Source: Theropithecus gelada (lineage: Eukaryota > Chordata > Mammalia > Primates > Cercopithecidae). Taken from it: a stretch of DNA of 64,000 bases. Positions 60,623 to 64,000 of the stretch are shown piece by piece. Numbering within the stretch: position 1 is the first letter of the stretch; each line of letters starts with the position of its first letter. The DNA lies in NCBI RefSeq assembly GCF_003255815.1, contig NC_037674.1, positions 3,414,388 to 3,478,387 on the forward strand, written 5' to 3'. A program made the position numbers and the translations under genes. Below the pieces are notes generated by a model. That model was not told the DNA's origin. It made no database searches and saw only the letters and a list, made by a program, of their open reading frames with translations.

Positions 60623-62430
60623 AACTAGGGCACCACCTCCCCACACATGCATCCATGGGGACCCAGATGTGCTCACCACAGCTCAGTGCAGGAGACCAGG
60701 GTGACAGGAAAGGCCTGAGCTTCAGTGCTCCAGGGGCTGGGCACCTGACTGACGACCACTCGCCCCAGGACAGCAGGCCCAACGAAAGTTTTTCTCTGGT
60801 CTCACCATCTAGGGGACAGGAGGTGGACCTGTGTCCAAACGGAACCTCACGCCTACAAGCGGGAAGGGAGTGGGGGATGCCAGCTCACGACTGCTCTCCC
60901 ACCATGGACCCATGTGATGGGATCCATGTGAAACACTGATGTGTCATGGATGCAGGGGAACCTTGGCCCTCCCCACGACTGAACCCTGGAAGGACAGGGC
61001 AGGTGGGTCACTGGACTCGGGCAAGACGCCCTAGCTACGCCCTATTGCAGGCACATTGAGCACCTCCACTGCCCACGCTAGCTGCCTCTCACAATTCCAG
61101 GGCTGTATTGGCCCCTGAGGTGCAGGCCAGGGCCACCTACCCTCTCATAGGCAACCAAGGAGGTTGGCCCGGATGCCATGAACTGCTGATCTGGCAGTTG
61201 CATAGTCTGCCCCTGTGTGTGGAGGGTGAGAACCCAGGCCCCGCTCCACACCACACCGGAAATCGCAGCCTGGGGCCCCAGGGCCTCGTGTGTTCTCTGG
61301 TGAGTCCCCATCCATGGCCATACAACACCTCCCACACACAGAGCGGGGCCACACTCAGTCAATCAGGGGACACCTGGTGTCTTCTCCTTTACTTTGACCC
61401 AAGATCCCACCCCCCAGAGGTGACCCCATGGCTCAGATGCAGCCTGGACCACAAATTTCCAGGACAGGTCCTTCCACAGCAGGTCTCCCCACCGCAGGAG
61501 GACAGCCTTCCTGTCACTGCCGACAAAGAAGGGGTGACCCCCAGTGGGACATGGACTGTACCCTTGGCCCAAAGCCCACCAATTCCAGGCCGGAATGCAG
61601 CACCCTCAGGTGCCAGCTAGAGCTAGTCTTGACACACCCTTAGGGAAACAGTGCCGCCCTACACTTGGCTCAAAGAGGCACCACTGGGATGGCCCATAGC
61701 TTAATAGGGTCGGTCCCACTCAGGGCCATAGGTTTGGAGAGATTCTTGCAAATCCGAAGCCCAACCCCATGGGCAGAATTGCACACACCTCTCCAAGGTC
61801 AGAGGGCCCCTGCAAGACCCCCTTGGCACCCAAGAGCCCTTGTGGCCACCCGCATGTGGCCTGGTTGTCCTAGAGGCCTGACCTGAGCCTGAGTCTTAGT
61901 GGGGCACTGCCCCGCATGGGGCTGAGGAAACCCTTTACTGTCTGGACCACTGTAACCCCTGCAGGGCTTCAGGGAAGGTATCCTCCTTGGGTCTGATTCC
62001 CAAGGAAGCCGCCCGTCTGGAGAACCCATTCCAAGTGGGTATTCAGGACAGCTCCTGAGAAAACTCTTGCGGCTGAAGGCTGATGCTCAGCAACCCCACG
62101 CAGCCTGGCTTATGGGCCATGACCCCAGCAGGATCCACTCACCGATGCTGGTCAATGCCAGGGGGTCTGCTAGGCAGAAGAGCTCACTGAAAGACACAGG
62201 GGAGAATGGGGGCTCAGGAAGGAGCTGCCAAAGTACCCTGCCCCCAGGTAAGGGGAGGGCCGACACCAAGCCCACATAGTGAGCCTGGCTGCCTCACGGA
62301 GGAGCACAGAGACAGGGTTGGGCACCCTCCAGATGCCCTCAGAGCCTCCAGGTCTCCAGCCCAAAATACAGTGCTCCTGCCGGGGAACTTGTAATTCCCA
62401 GAATCCTCCTCCAAAATTCTCACCCAGGCT

Positions 62431-62511
62431 GGGCCTCAGCGTAATCCTATTGAGCATGATTTTTAAGTCATCACCTCTCTTCAGACAATACAAGGTTCTC
62501 ATCATCGACCC
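62431..62511 (-). ncRNA. SNORD115: SNORD115 copy 26 (81 nt)
   Basis: First copy in transcription order within the window. Boxes and guide are intact; a one-base deletion before D' is shared with copy 18, and acaagg replaces ataagg. Exon A 62567-62695, exon B 62143-62186 (exon ends CATCG/GTGAGT). The spacer of the next unit runs on to 64000 without reaching its exon B. Confidence 0.97.
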
Positions 62512-64000
62512 AACCCAGGGCACCCCCTCCCCACACACGCATCCAGTGGGACCCTAATGTGCTCACCAAGTTCAATGCAGGAGACCAGGGCCCAGTAGGG
62601 CGCAAGCTTCAGCTCACCAGGGGCTGGGCACCTGGCTGATGGCCACTGGCCTGGGGCTAGCAGGCGCAATGCAAGTCTTCCTCTCTGGTCACCATCTGGA
62701 GGGACAGGGGACAGGTATCCAAACAGGGCCTCATGCCTCCATGCGGGAAAGCAGGGAGTGGGGGCTGGCTCACACATGTTCTCCCTCCATGGACCCATGT
62801 GATGGCATCCATATGAGATAATGATGGTCATGGACCCAGGGAACCCTTGGTCCTCTCCACCACTGAACCCTTGAAGGACAAGGTAGGCAGGTCATGGGGC
62901 TTGGGTAAGATGCCCAGGCTGTGCTGTACAGCAGACCCCTGGAGCACCTTCACCGCTCACAGTGGCTCCACTGCACGACTCTAGACCACAACAGAAACCT
63001 AGGGCAGGGATCAAGGCCGCCAACTAGCTCACAGCCAACCAAGGAGGCTGGCCCGGAAGCCAGGCGCTGCTGCCAACCTGGCAGTCCCACAGCCTGCCCC
63101 TGTGTGCGGAGAATGCCTGCCCAGGATCCTTCTCCAAGTGCACACCAGAAATCACAGCCTGGGTCCAGGGCCACGTGCTTTGTCTGCTGGGTCCTCATCC
63201 ACACCCCAGACACCTGCCAAACACAGAGCTGGGCCACACTCAGCCAATCAGGAGCCACGTGGTACCCTCTCCTTTCCTTGGACCCAAGACCCCGCCACCC
63301 TGGAAGTGACCCCATGGCTCAGAAGCAGCCTGGGCCACAAATTCCTGGGACAGGTCCCTCATGAGGGTGCCTTCCAACCTCGGGATGCGACCCTTCCAGT
63401 CACTTACCTCGAAGAAGGGGTGACCCCCAGCAGCAGACGGGCTGCACCCTTGACTCAAAGCCCATGAGTCCCAGGGCCGGTCTGCAGCACCACAAAGCAC
63501 CAGCCACGGCTCAGCCTTGACTCAACCAGTTGAAGCTGAACCGCCACCCATCAGGCTCAAGAAGGAGCTACTGGTGTGGCCCATTGCTCAACAGGGTCAT
63601 TCACATTCAGGGCCATGAGTAGGGCACGATCCTTGAATCTCCGCAGACCCATCCCATGGGCCCGATCGCCCACCCATTTCCAGGGACGGCGAGCCCCCGA
63701 GTGATCCCCGTGGCACCCCAGAGCCTCTGCTGTCCCGCTCATTTGTCCTGGGCAGTCCTCGAGGACAGACTCGCAAACCGAGTGTCAGCTTGGAGCTGCC
63801 GTGCATGAGACTGAAGGAACCCTTTCCAGACTGGACCACCGTCACCCCTGCAGGGCTTCAGGGAAGGCATGGTATTGGGTCTGATTCCCCAGAAAGCTGC
63901 TTTCCTAGAGGACAAACCCATCTCTCCACAGGTGGGGATTAAGGTCCCTGAGGAAACCCTCCTGTCTGAAGGCTAATACTTGGTGACCCCATGCAGCCTA

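Larger units (their letters stand above)
1..64000 (-). ncRNA. SNHG14: SNHG14 / UBE3A-ATS host transcript, SNORD115 section (partial)
   Basis: Inferred long spliced non-coding host RNA crossing the whole window from high to low coordinates. Seen in sequence: nearly every array unit has the same two minus-strand exon candidates around the snoRNA. Exon A is about 130 nt, with a pyrimidine-rich acceptor ending CCAG/ATGGTGAGCC and a donor CTGTG/GTGAGC. Exon B is about 45 nt, with acceptor CTTTCAG/TGAGCTC and donor CATAG/GTGAGT. The snoRNA lies in the roughly 370-nt intron between A and B. Known: SNORD115 snoRNAs are excised from introns of the paternally expressed, mainly neuronal SNURF-SNRPN/SNHG14 transcript, which extends antisense to UBE3A. 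Neither the promoter nor the 3' end is in the window. The exon calls rest on splice consensus and their recurrence from unit to unit; no transcript data were available. Confidence 0.85.
16160..64000 (-). repeat. SNORD115 tandem array, about 1.87-kb head-to-tail units
   Basis: GC-rich direct repeat with 26 full-length snoRNA copies, one half copy and one stub, all on the minus strand. Most snoRNA-to-snoRNA spacings fall between 1775 and 1912 bp. Exceptions are 903 (34260 to 35163), 648 (47467 to 48115), 1128 (53751 to 54879), 2929 (38904 to 41833, spanning a stub), 1680 and 2017 (around the N at 20451). The roughly 1.4 kb between exon B of one unit and exon A of the next (for example 17909-19021) is diverged intronic repeat with no gene or RNA that I can recognise. 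The many open frames of 60-215 codons in it are not conserved between units and are treated as chance. Confidence 0.95.

Noticed and set aside
16160..64000. Regularly spaced repeats resembling a CRISPR array
   Set aside because: Repeats are 82-nt snoRNAs spaced about 1.9 kb apart in primate DNA, and the spacers are themselves homologous.

Overview
The window is primate genomic DNA. Alu elements, a nearly full-length L1PA-type LINE and the tandem array that fills three quarters of it all point that way. The array is the SNORD115 (HBII-52) box C/D snoRNA cluster of the imprinted Prader-Willi/Angelman region (human 15q11-q13), or its counterpart in a close relative of human. It is read here in antisense: every snoRNA and the host transcript (SNHG14 / UBE3A-ATS) lie on the minus strand, so transcription enters at position 64000 and runs towards position 1, which should be the UBE3A side. 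The species cannot be fixed from the sequence alone. I see no protein-coding gene apart from dead LINE-1 reading frames.

Layout. Positions 1-6250: an AT-rich tail of about four decayed repeat units of roughly 2 kb. Each carries a degenerate SNORD115-like sequence (T1-T4) and recognisable relics of the two host exons. Unit T3/T4 carries an Alu, and an 18-bp minisatellite lies at 2808-2897. Positions 6260-15620: an old minus-strand L1 split by a younger, near full-length minus-strand L1PA (8058-14511) that itself contains an Alu, plus three Alu fragments. Positions 15620-16160: unassigned AT-rich sequence. Positions 16160-64000: GC-rich head-to-tail array with a modal period near 1.87 kb. It holds 26 full-length SNORD115 copies, one half copy at the array edge (16160) and one 17-nt stub (40172).

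Logic of a unit, read on the minus strand: exon A (about 130 nt; acceptor CCAG/ATGGTGAGCC, donor CTGTG/GTGAGC), an intron of about 370 nt holding the snoRNA, exon B (about 45 nt; acceptor CTTTCAG/TGAGCTC, donor CATAG/GTGAGT), then an intron of about 1.4 kb to the next exon A. The snoRNA is released by splicing and trimming. Twenty-one of 26 copies keep the exact 18-nt complement of the edited and alternatively spliced HTR2C segment. The remaining copies, four shortened units, several lost splice sites and a duplicated block of about four units record how the array is expanding and decaying. A single N at 20451 sits on a phase break between two units, so local copy order there should be treated with caution.
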